DNA from: Bacillus paramycoides
GTDB lineage: Bacteria; Bacillota; Bacilli; Bacillales; Bacillaceae_G
DNA length: 64,000 nt
Assembly (NCBI RefSeq): GCF_001884235.1
Contig: NZ_MAOI01000071.1
Coordinates: 33,027 to 97,026 of the forward strand
Reading direction: 5' to 3'
The notes beneath the pieces were generated by a model. The model was given only the letters and a program-made list of their open reading frames with translations. It had not been told where the DNA came from and made no database searches. Both the position numbers and the translations under genes were made by a program. Shown in pieces: positions 10,239 to 18,392 of this stretch (position 1 is the stretch's first letter; each line of letters starts with the position of its first letter).

Positions 10239-13022
10239 ATGAGAATAGAAAAACAATTAATAAAAAAGATGTATTATGAAACATTCCTAATGGAGAATGA
10301 AACAAAACCACCTCTTGACGTACTTGGGGAAGTTTATGTAAACGAAGAAAAAAATGAGATTTCCGATGGGTCTTATATTCGTTTTGCACAAGGTGAATTT
10401 TATTATCACCATCAAGATTTTGAAGCAGCTATTTTCAAATGGGAGAAAGTTGGCAATGAACTAGCGCCATGGGCACAAAAAAACATTGCGGATGCTTACT
10501 TTGAACTGAACCGATTATCAGTTGCTGAAGAGGTTTATACTTCTATTACTACTGATAACAAAATATTGATGACTGAAATTGGACTACAATTACTTTCTCT
10601 TTACATCGAGCAAAATAATTTTGACTCAGCTTTCGCTGTTATTAAAGAAGCAGTTTCTTTAAATCCCGATTATCCAAACGTCACAATAATTGCCCGTTCC
10701 TTTTATGAGGAACAACAAGATTTTGATAGTGCAGTAGAGCTTGCTGTGAATGAGTTAATTCGAACAGAATCTTATCCGTGGTTTGAGGTTCTAAAAGGAT
10801 ATATCGATAAAGGATTTACTAAAAATATTTCACCAGATTATTTTTATGAAGTATTAGTTACATTAAATAATGTAGATCAAGTGCAATTTACGCAAATTGT
10901 TTCAGCACTTTGGAACAGTTATAAAAATGAACAAAATTACTTATTATGGCTTAACACAATAAATGAGTTTTTCTTACATATCGAAATACATTCGTCCGAT
11001 ATATGGGACAAAATTTCTTCTCTTTACGAAGAAACGTACTTTGAATTAATTCAAGGTCAATACATGCTTAGACAATTACATGATATCATTCCAAATCTGT
11101 TAACAAATTGGTTAAAGGTAGTCAATCCGTCTCATGCGGTATTTCCATCAGCAGCTGTATTGGCATGGGATGAGATTTTCCCTTCCAAAATAGATTCAGC
11201 AAATATAAAACATGCGGAAAACCTACTGTTATATTCTATTAATCATGTGGATGGCTTAGAGTATAGTTTACATCTTTTTGAATCTATTACACAGTGGGCA
11301 CAAAAGCATGAAATAGAAATGGGTCACCGATTTAGATGGTTAGTTGGCGAGCTTGCAGATTTAAGAACAAATCGTATTTTAGTAACGGGAACGTCAGGAA
11401 ACGGAAAAACTGCATTTATTAACTCCATATTAGGAGAAAATATATTAGAAAACTCAATCTCGAATGTAGTGGTTTTAAAAAATGATGCTCATACAGAAAT
11501 TAACGCTATAACAGATGCAGCCATTACGACAACTGAGAATTTCTCTGATTACCATAATATGATGTCTCTACACCATCAAACATATAGAGATAGAGCATGT
11601 GTTGAATTTAAATTACCATGCAGATTTTTAAGCAAAAATAAACTTACATTCGTAGTTACACCTGGCTTTAATAGGAATAACGACACTAGAGATGAGATAT
11701 TTGAATATCTAAATTCTGTAGACGAATTATTGTTCGTATTGAATGCGGATTCACCTTTTACTGATAAAGAACGTGACATTCTGTTAAGCATTCAAGAACA
11801 TACACCAAATCTACAAATTCATTTCTTATTAAATAAAATAGATAACATTTACAGTGAAGCAGAAATAAAAAGAGTATTACATGATACGCAAGCGAGAATA
11901 AACGCATATTTCCCGCATGCGAGACTTTTCCCTTACTCTTCGTTATATACAAGTAGTCAACAACTAAATGATTTAACTGAGTTTATTCGTTTTAACTTTA
12001 ACTATAAAAATATCGATGCAGAACGTACTGAAAAGCTATTGTTTTTCATTCGAAAAACAATTACATATCTTTTGGATAAACGAGTTGAGAAGGAAAACAA
12101 TCTAGTGGATGTTATTAATTGGAATGAAGATATGTTAGTTAAACTAAATGGTTGTATTAATAACCTTACTGCTTTTGAGAAGGAAAAAATTCATTTAATT
12201 ACAGAATCATATCGTGCAATGAAAACTGAAATTACTAATGATCTTACTGAACGTATTCCGAAGCTATTGCAGAGTTGTTCTGATTTAATTAGTGAAGAAA
12301 GCGATTTCGGGCACATTGATATTGAACTAAATACAGCGATGAACAAAAGAGTACACAAATATTTAGAACAAACTGTATTACCTAATTTTGCTCGTTCTAT
12401 GCAAAATTGGATTGAAACTTCTAATAATGAGTTCCTTCAAAGTCAATCGCACTTAGAAGAACTCAGTGAAGGACTTAATTCTTTATTTGGAGAAAATCGA
12501 ATACAGTTAGAATGTGACTTTAAAGTGCTTGATGACTGGCGCAGAGATACTGATAGAATGACGACTAGAATACAAATGGAAGAAGTAAATATTTTACGCC
12601 GATTTACGCCAGCACAATTTTTACTGAAAAGTGCCGGTAAATTATTTGGGGTTCTTCCTAAAAATAAAGCTATGCTATATAACAAATACAAACAGTATTT
12701 AGAAAATGAAGATTATACCGAGGTAACGGCTTCTATTATGAAGAAATTTTTCTTGCAATTTGAGCTGTTTGAAAACACACAAGAGCGGGATATTAATATG
12801 TTCTTTAGGAATCCATTTAACTCCTTGAAACAAGCTGTAGAAAATACTCATTTAGAAATACAAGAAAAACAAGAGATATTACATAAAATGAAATCAAATC
12901 CTGAAGTTTATCATGATTCTATAACGCTCTTTGAATTGAGATTACGTCAATGTGAAGTAATCTTAAATATAGGTGAGGATAATGCCTATACAGATTTAAC
13001 TTTAGAAACAACTATAGAATAA
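10239..13022 (+). CDS. Large TPR and dynamin-like GTPase domain protein
   Basis: A 927-residue cytosolic protein with no close family I can name. Residues about 40-330 look like tetratricopeptide-type helical repeats (FAQGEFYYHHQDFEAAIFKWEKV, AVIKEAVSLNPDYPNV blocks). A P-loop GTPase follows: G1 GTSGNGKT at about 384-391 and G4 NKID at about 531-534. The G3 site reads VTPGF, where DTPG is usual, so the metal-binding aspartate appears to be replaced. The C-terminal 300 residues are highly charged and helical, like dynamin-family stalks. I chose ATG 10239, preceded by GGGGGA, over the upstream ATG 10209. The gene is isolated, with no partner on either side. Confidence 0.75.
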   Translation: MRIEKQLIKKMYYETFLMENETKPPLDVLGEVYVNEEKNEISDGSYIRFAQGEFYYHHQDFEAAIFKWEKVGNELAPWAQKNIADAYFELNRLSVAEEVYTSITTDNKILMTEIGLQLLSLYIEQNNFDSAFAVIKEAVSLNPDYPNVTIIARSFYEEQQDFDSAVELAVNELIRTESYPWFEVLKGYIDKGFTKNISPDYFYEVLVTLNNVDQVQFTQIVSALWNSYKNEQNYLLWLNTINEFFLHIEIHSSDIWDKISSLYEETYFELIQGQYMLRQLHDIIPNLLTNWLKVVNPSHAVFPSAAVLAWDEIFPSKIDSANIKHAENLLLYSINHVDGLEYSLHLFESITQWAQKHEIEMGHRFRWLVGELADLRTNRILVTGTSGNGKTAFINSILGENILENSISNVVVLKNDAHTEINAITDAAITTTENFSDYHNMMSLHHQTYRDRACVEFKLPCRFLSKNKLTFVVTPGFNRNNDTRDEIFEYLNSVDELLFVLNADSPFTDKERDILLSIQEHTPNLQIHFLLNKIDNIYSEAEIKRVLHDTQARINAYFPHARLFPYSSLYTSSQQLNDLTEFIRFNFNYKNIDAERTEKLLFFIRKTITYLLDKRVEKENNLVDVINWNEDMLVKLNGCINNLTAFEKEKIHLITESYRAMKTEITNDLTERIPKLLQSCSDLISEESDFGHIDIELNTAMNKRVHKYLEQTVLPNFARSMQNWIETSNNEFLQSQSHLEELSEGLNSLFGENRIQLECDFKVLDDWRRDTDRMTTRIQMEEVNILRRFTPAQFLLKSAGKLFGVLPKNKAMLYNKYKQYLENEDYTEVTASIMKKFFLQFELFENTQERDINMFFRNPFNSLKQAVENTHLEIQEKQEILHKMKSNPEVYHDSITLFELRLRQCEVILNIGEDNAYTDLTLETTIE

Positions 13023-13026
13023 ACGT

Positions 13027-13075
13027 AAAACAACTCCAAAATACACAATAAAAGTGGATTTTGGAGTTGTTTTTT
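13027..13075 (+). terminator. Terminator of the GTPase gene
   Basis: A 16-bp perfect stem (AAAACAACTCCAAAAT / ATTTTGGAGTTGTTTT) followed by further T residues. Confidence 0.92.
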
Positions 13076-13141
13076 GCTTACATCCGTATAATATGTCAGG
13101 TCTTTTTTTATATTAAATTGCATCATATGTTATAAGAAAGT

Positions 13142-13172
13142 AAAAAGGGAGCAACCGTAATTAGTTGCTCCC
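13142..13172 (-). terminator. Terminator of the ltaS-type gene
   Basis: On the minus strand GGGAGCAAC and GTTGCTCCC form a perfect 9-bp stem followed by TTTTTA, 14 bases beyond the stop of the minus-strand gene. Confidence 0.9.
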
Positions 13173-13186
13173 TTCGCATATATAGA

Positions 13187-15106
13187 TTATTTTTCAGTTT
13201 CTTTAATTTTAGTTTTTACTTCTCCAGTTTTAATTTTATTACTTTCTGAGAAACGTAATAGATCGCCTTCAATAATTTTGTCAGACATTCGTAATTCATT
13301 TTGTGCACGGTTAATCATTTCTTGAGCTTCTTTTTTTGGTAAATCTACAATCTCACCTGTTTCTCGATTATAAAAAGTATGATTTGTATATGCATACTTG
13401 TCAGTAACGAAGCTACCATCACGGAAAACAACAAATCCGGTATATTCATCTGAAAACATATCATGGCCAAAACGGATATCGTTAGTAGTATCAACCCCTA
13501 ATAAATTTAGAATAGTAGGTTTCATATCGATTTGTCCTGTAGGCTTTGAAATGGTTTGACCTTCTTTTTGTCCAGGGACATGAATATATAAAGGTGTACG
13601 TTGTAAATTTAAAGTATCAAATTCTGTTATTTGATCTTTTTCTAAAAACTGCGCCATTGCGCGATTATGTTTTTCGGAAATGCCATAATGATCGCCGTAT
13701 AACACAATAATAGAATCATCATAAAGCCCCTCAGCTTTTAAACGCTCAATAAAGTTTTTAATTGATTCGTCTAAGTAACGAGCTGTTACGATGTAACGAT
13801 CAAATACGCCATTACCAGAGTTATATGGTTCAATGAATTTTGTATCTTCATCATACGTAAATGGATAATGGTTTGTTAAAGTAAGGAAACGAGCATAAAA
13901 TGGTTGATCAATCGTTTTTAAGATGTCTACTGATTGATCAAAGTATTCGATATCTTTTAATCCCCAATTTAAATTTGTTTCTGGCGTAATTTTGTAATCA
14001 AGTTCATTATAGTAACGATCATAACCAAGAGCAGAGTACATGATATTACGATTCCAAAATGTTGCGTTATTCGCATGAAATACGGTAGTGAAATAACCTT
14101 GTTGACGTAAAATTTCTGGAGTCGCAGTATAGTCATTGTTACCGTGTGTAAAGAATACAGCTCCTCGATTTAATGGATACAACGATGTATCTATTAGAAA
14201 TTCAGAATCTGATGTTTTTCCTTGACCAGTTTGGTGGAAAAAGTTATCAAAGTAATAGCTTTCATTTATGAATTCATTCAAGAACGGTGTAACTTCTTGA
14301 CCATTGACGGATGCACCTATTAAAAAGGTTTGCAAGGATTCAAGGGTGACGACAATTACGTTTTTTCCTTTTGCTGAGCCAAACATAGTAGGGTTCGGCT
14401 CACTTTGGTTTGCTTTTACGTAGTTTTCTGTTTCTTGTAATTTACTACTATCAGCAAGTGCCTTTTGTGATCCTGCTTTTACTTGCAGTGTCAAATCATA
14501 TACTTGATGAGTGTATAGTCCTAAATTTTTAACAAGCATTACTCGGTCGAAGGATCTCGTTAATAATTCAGGTCGCTCTTTTTCTGCAAGATGTAGATTC
14601 GCAAAAAATACAGCAATCGTTAAAAGAAAATATAACAAGCGTGCAGAATGAGTTACACGTCCTGTTTTAAAGACTATTGATTTCTTCTTTAACAAAATAA
14701 AGAAGAAAATAATGTCTACGAATGCGAGTATAATTTTGTAGTTAAATATTTCTTTAATACTACCGCCTAATTGTGTAAAGTTTGATGTTTGTCCAAGTAC
14801 TGGTAACGTAACGAAATCACTATAAAAATCATAGAACATTACATTCCCAACAAGTACGATTGTTAATAAAAAATTAATACATAGCGCTATATAATTTCGC
14901 TTTTCACCATTTGCAAATAATGCTAATCCGACAAAAGCTAAGGATGCAGCTAGAGGGCTAATAAACAAAATAAGCTCTTGTGTAGAAGACTCAATTTTTA
15001 AATCAAAACTGAATCGCGTAATAAGATATGTTTTTAACCATACTGCTAAAGCAATTATTATAACAAAGCTTATATTTTGCATTTGTAAATTTATTTTATT
15101 CTTCAT
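13187..15106 (-). CDS. ltaS: Lipoteichoic acid synthase family protein
   Basis: A 639-residue LtaS-type enzyme with five N-terminal membrane helices (within about 10-175) and an extracellular sulfatase-like domain. It transfers glycerol phosphate from phosphatidylglycerol to a growing lipoteichoic acid chain on the outer membrane face. The Mn-binding and nucleophile signature is intact: VTLESLQ, catalytic Thr298 in GQGKTSDSEF, and YGDHYGIS. The close similarity around GQGKTSDSEFLID and FWNRN is typical of LtaS. Bacillus carries several paralogues and I cannot say which one this is, or whether it is a primase or the main synthase. AAGAAGGTG supports the start. Confidence 0.9.
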   Translation of the reverse strand: MKNKINLQMQNISFVIIIALAVWLKTYLITRFSFDLKIESSTQELILFISPLAASLAFVGLALFANGEKRNYIALCINFLLTIVLVGNVMFYDFYSDFVTLPVLGQTSNFTQLGGSIKEIFNYKIILAFVDIIFFFILLKKKSIVFKTGRVTHSARLLYFLLTIAVFFANLHLAEKERPELLTRSFDRVMLVKNLGLYTHQVYDLTLQVKAGSQKALADSSKLQETENYVKANQSEPNPTMFGSAKGKNVIVVTLESLQTFLIGASVNGQEVTPFLNEFINESYYFDNFFHQTGQGKTSDSEFLIDTSLYPLNRGAVFFTHGNNDYTATPEILRQQGYFTTVFHANNATFWNRNIMYSALGYDRYYNELDYKITPETNLNWGLKDIEYFDQSVDILKTIDQPFYARFLTLTNHYPFTYDEDTKFIEPYNSGNGVFDRYIVTARYLDESIKNFIERLKAEGLYDDSIIVLYGDHYGISEKHNRAMAQFLEKDQITEFDTLNLQRTPLYIHVPGQKEGQTISKPTGQIDMKPTILNLLGVDTTNDIRFGHDMFSDEYTGFVVFRDGSFVTDKYAYTNHTFYNRETGEIVDLPKKEAQEMINRAQNELRMSDKIIEGDLLRFSESNKIKTGEVKTKIKETEK

Positions 15107-15475
15107 TTTTACACCTTCTTTATATGAATTATTTAACTAATGTTATATATTATATTTTCATAACTATTAGAGTGTAATGAACCATTTAGATTATGTTTTT
15201 CTAAAGGTAATAATTTGAAGTATTCATATACATACAATGGGGGATTTTAAAGCGAAGTAACATAAATCTAATTTTTTTAGAAACGGAGCAGAAAAAGTCA
15301 TAGTTGTAGTGAAATTGACTTATAGACATCCTAACATATTAAACACTATGATGATGTTACAAAATATCGAACAAATGAAAGTGAAAATGAATAGACGCTT
15401 TTTAAACTATTGACATTATATTAGTTAGAATTTTTAAAAAGTTTTTTAAGAGTAAACAATTATATTAATTAGTAG

Positions 15476-15506
15476 AAAACTACATTCTACATAGAATGTA
15501 GTTTTT
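15476..15506. terminator. Orphan symmetric hairpin terminator
   Basis: AAAACTACATTCTA, loop CA, TAGAATGTAGTTTT plus T: a perfect 14-bp stem usable in both directions, but no gene ends here. The rest of 15107-15655 is AT-rich. TTGACA at 15410-15415 with TTTAAA 17 bases later would start an RNA of about 60 nt that ends at this hairpin; this is speculative. Confidence 0.65.
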
Positions 15507-15655
15507 CATGTGTTTTTAATATATCCCGTAAAATCCTGATTCTTTGTGGGATAATCATTAGCGGGGAGGGATAATAATTTCGTTAAAGCTATTATTAGAT
15601 AAGTAAAGTGTTGGTGAAACTTAAAACATTTTGACTGGCATCTTAATTAAAGGGT

Positions 15656-16993
15656 CTAAATACCTGATAAATATTTTCCAACATACAGACCACTTGCAGC
15701 TGCTTGAGATAATGAATGAGTGACGCCTGAACAATCTCCAATTAAAAATAACCCATTTATACTTGTTTCAAAATGGTTATTGATTTTTATTGTAGGAGCA
15801 TAGAACTTTCCATCAATTCCATATAGTAAAGTATCTTGATCGATAGGTTCTTGGGTAAAGTGTTCTAAGCGTAATAAAAATTCTTTGAGTCCGTCAATAT
15901 ATAATGGAGGAATTTCTTTATTCAAATCTCCATAATCTCCGTGTAGTGTAGGGTGTATACGATTATGTTTCATATCTTTTTCCGCAGTAGGTCGTTTCTT
16001 TATTAAGTCCTCTAAGCGCTGAATAACAATTCGATCTCGTCCTTGGTTAATGCCTTTAATAATTGAATTTGCATATACATTCGCTTCTTTGAGAGTTGGA
16101 AAATAGCGCGGAATAAATAAAGTGAAATTTAAATTAGGAGTGCCAGTTCCTTGCTCTCGAAAATTTTGACCGTCAGGCATAACTAAACCTTCCTCATACT
16201 TCCGAATAATGCGTCCTTTTGGATTCATACAGTAAGTAGTTGCTGTGAAATGATCATGTTGATAAGAAAGTTTTGTTTCAAACGTATCTTTTAATATAGA
16301 ACGTAATTGGTTTTCTTTCATCTCTACTCTAATACCTAAATCTACACGGGTTTGCTCCTGTGCAATTTCAAGGGAAGAGCACATTTCTTTTAACCAATCC
16401 GTCCCAGAACGCCCAGTTGCAAATACTAATTTCTTAGAATAGACAGTTTCTTGATTTGTATATATTTTAAAATGGTCTTTCTGCTTAACGATATGTAGTA
16501 CATCTATATGAAATCGGATATCTATTTTGTTACGTAAAAATTCATAGAGTTGCTGAAAAATGTTACTTGAAAGTGTAGTACCTAGGTGCCTTACTTCTGT
16601 TGTTAGCATTTGTAAACCACACGCTTCAGCTCTCTTAGTGAGATTTAGATTTTCTGTAGAATATTTTGAAACTGAACTTCCGCCAAACTGACATAGAATT
16701 TCATCTACTTCAGCCATTAGTTGCATAAAACCTTCTTTACCTACTTTTTGCTCAAGTTCTCCTCCAAATCCATTTGTATAATTAAATTTCCCTTCAGATT
16801 TTCCTAAGCCACCAAAACCGAAATATTTATCACATGTATTACAGTTACACGTTTTCCCTTGGTCTAAAGGACAATTCCGATGTTCTAGCGGTTTTCCTTT
16901 ATCAAGAATTAAAACTCTTTTGTTACTTTTAGCTAATACATAAGCCGTAAAAATGGCACTAACTCCAGCGCCGATAATTGTAACATCATACAT
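15656..16993 (-). CDS. FAD-dependent dehydrogenase (COG2509-like)
   Basis: A 445-residue flavoprotein. The N-terminal Rossmann motif is VTIIGAGVSAIFTAYVLA with an acidic end to the second strand (LILDKG), typical for FAD. A cysteine cluster, CPLDQGKTCNCNTC, and FGFGGLGKSEGKFNY follow, as in the uncharacterised FAD-dependent dehydrogenases of COG2509. The C-terminal GLFLIGDCSGVTHSLSQAAASG closes the FAD site. Substrate and physiological role are unknown. The gene stands alone on the minus strand; AGGTG precedes the ATG by 8 bases. Confidence 0.82.
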   Translation of the reverse strand: MYDVTIIGAGVSAIFTAYVLAKSNKRVLILDKGKPLEHRNCPLDQGKTCNCNTCDKYFGFGGLGKSEGKFNYTNGFGGELEQKVGKEGFMQLMAEVDEILCQFGGSSVSKYSTENLNLTKRAEACGLQMLTTEVRHLGTTLSSNIFQQLYEFLRNKIDIRFHIDVLHIVKQKDHFKIYTNQETVYSKKLVFATGRSGTDWLKEMCSSLEIAQEQTRVDLGIRVEMKENQLRSILKDTFETKLSYQHDHFTATTYCMNPKGRIIRKYEEGLVMPDGQNFREQGTGTPNLNFTLFIPRYFPTLKEANVYANSIIKGINQGRDRIVIQRLEDLIKKRPTAEKDMKHNRIHPTLHGDYGDLNKEIPPLYIDGLKEFLLRLEHFTQEPIDQDTLLYGIDGKFYAPTIKINNHFETSINGLFLIGDCSGVTHSLSQAAASGLYVGKYLSGI

Positions 16994-17223
16994 ATTTTTT
17001 CACCTGCCAACGAATAGTTTGTTTGCTATTTTCCTAGTGTATAACAATTTTACAAAGTTAAGAAATAGCTTGTATTAATAAAGTTATAGTTGTGGATTTT
17101 TTGCTCACTCAATTACTCTGAATGGTGAATTAGATACAACAGTTTTTTATTTGAAAAGAGAGATAGTTTTAAACAATCATTTTATCATATGGTTAATAAA
17201 AGCTTAGATATTAAAATAAAAAA

Positions 17224-17253
17224 GAACAGACCTTTTAAGTAAAGAGGTCTGTT
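17224..17253 (-). terminator. Terminator of the LysM/SleB gene
   Basis: AACAGACCT and AGGTCTGTT form a perfect stem with a 12-base loop; on the minus strand a T-rich tract follows, 37 bases past the stop codon. Confidence 0.85.
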
Positions 17254-17290
17254 AATAATTTGAAATTAATTATAGTTTTATTACGTATTT

Positions 17291-18088
17291 TTATTTAGCA
17301 AAGACATGGTTACCGATTACTGCTACTGTTTGTCGTGTAGTAATCCATTTGCTTGTTGAAGTTTTTGGATTATAGAAATAAAGCCAATCAGAATTTGTTC
17401 CGTTTGTAGAGATAGCCTCTTCTACAGCCATTTTGGCTTCTGCGCTTGCAGGTTGATTAATTCTTCCATCTGTAACAGGAGTAAATGCATATCCGTGTTT
17501 AATAGGTTCATAAATAACCCCTGTAATTGTATTTGGAAATCCTTTTGCATTTACACGATTCAAGATCACTTTCGCTACTGCTACTTTTCCTTTATATGAT
17601 TCGCCACCTGCTTCTGCAGTGACTAAGCGTGCCATTAAGTCCTTTTCTTTTTCCGAAATACTTGAATTAATTTTTAAGTGTTGTCCTGTATAAAGCTTGT
17701 TTCCGATTGTGTTGTTGATTTGTTTTATAGATTGAACGGTTACATTATAACGCTTTGCTATAGTTTCAAATGAATCTCCTGGCTGTACTTGATAAATAAT
17801 TTGTCCAGAAATGTTCGCAGGTTTGGCGTTTTGATGAACAGTGACCTCATTTGATTTCATGGATCCCGGAATATGTAACTGTTCGCCAATGAAAGTTTGA
17901 TCATTTCCTTTATGATTCGCTTGTTTAATGGATTGTATTGGAACTCCATATTGTTTACTAATGTTCCAAAGTGTATCATTCTTTTTTACTGTATGAATAG
18001 TAGAAGCATCGGCTATGCTTTGATTACATACGAATGTAATTGCTGCTGCAGATAAAGGAATTATATGTTTTATTTTTAATAATTTCAT
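17291..18088 (-). CDS. Secreted cell wall hydrolase, two LysM domains plus SleB/CwlJ domain
   Basis: A 265-residue exported protein with a signal peptide (about 1-29, ending SIADAS). Two LysM peptidoglycan-binding modules lie at about 31-75 (HTVKKNDTLWNISKQYGV) and 95-140 (YQVQPGDSFETIAKRYNV). The Hydrolase_2 (SleB/CwlJ) domain at about 145-265 has the conserved LMARLVTAEAGGESYKGKVA start, whose glutamate is the likely catalytic residue. It should cleave peptidoglycan glycan strands. It is divergent from the subtilase, and a PlcR box lies between them with a TATAAT on this side, so it is probably PlcR-regulated and used in vegetative growth rather than germination. Confidence 0.87.
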   Translation of the reverse strand: MKLLKIKHIIPLSAAAITFVCNQSIADASTIHTVKKNDTLWNISKQYGVPIQSIKQANHKGNDQTFIGEQLHIPGSMKSNEVTVHQNAKPANISGQIIYQVQPGDSFETIAKRYNVTVQSIKQINNTIGNKLYTGQHLKINSSISEKEKDLMARLVTAEAGGESYKGKVAVAKVILNRVNAKGFPNTITGVIYEPIKHGYAFTPVTDGRINQPASAEAKMAVEEAISTNGTNSDWLYFYNPKTSTSKWITTRQTVAVIGNHVFAK

Positions 18089-18206
18089 TGTAAATCCTCC
18101 TAATAAATAATTAATTTATAGCAGTTGAGTAATGTGGTTCAGAAGATATATGATGTATATTTAATATTCTAATGTAAGTATATTAGCACATATAAAATAA
18201 ATAATC

Positions 18207-18212
18207 ATTATA
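18207..18212 (-). promoter_or_regulatory. -10 element of the LysM/SleB gene
   Basis: TATAAT on the minus strand, 31 bases from the edge of the PlcR box, which mirrors the arrangement on the other side. The -35 is poor, as expected for an activated promoter. Confidence 0.5.
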
Positions 18213-18243
18213 AGTTTTTTATTTATGTAATTTAGGGCCCGAA

Positions 18244-18259
18244 TATGAAATATTGCATA
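18244..18259. promoter_or_regulatory. PlcR box between divergent cell wall hydrolase and subtilase genes
   Basis: TATGAAATATTGCATA is a full match to the published PlcR consensus TATGNANNNNTNCATA. It lies 155 bases from one start codon and 133 from the other. PlcR is the quorum-sensing activator of secreted virulence factors in B. cereus. Activity depends on an intact plcR elsewhere in the genome, which cannot be seen here. Confidence 0.88.
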
Positions 18260-18269
18260 TGAAAACACA

Positions 18270-18298
18270 TTGAAGTTCATGTTGTTGATTACTATAAT
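18270..18298 (+). promoter_or_regulatory. Promoter of the subtilase gene
   Basis: TTGAAG (18270-18275), 17-base spacer, TATAAT (18293-18298). The PlcR box ends 34 bases before the -10, a spacing fit for activation. Confidence 0.65.
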
Positions 18299-18392
18299 TT
18301 ATCTAGTAGAAAGGTACCTTAATATGATTTGGAATTGGAATTTATATAATTTAATATATTGTTTAATCGTTATCGAATAGAGGAGTGATATA

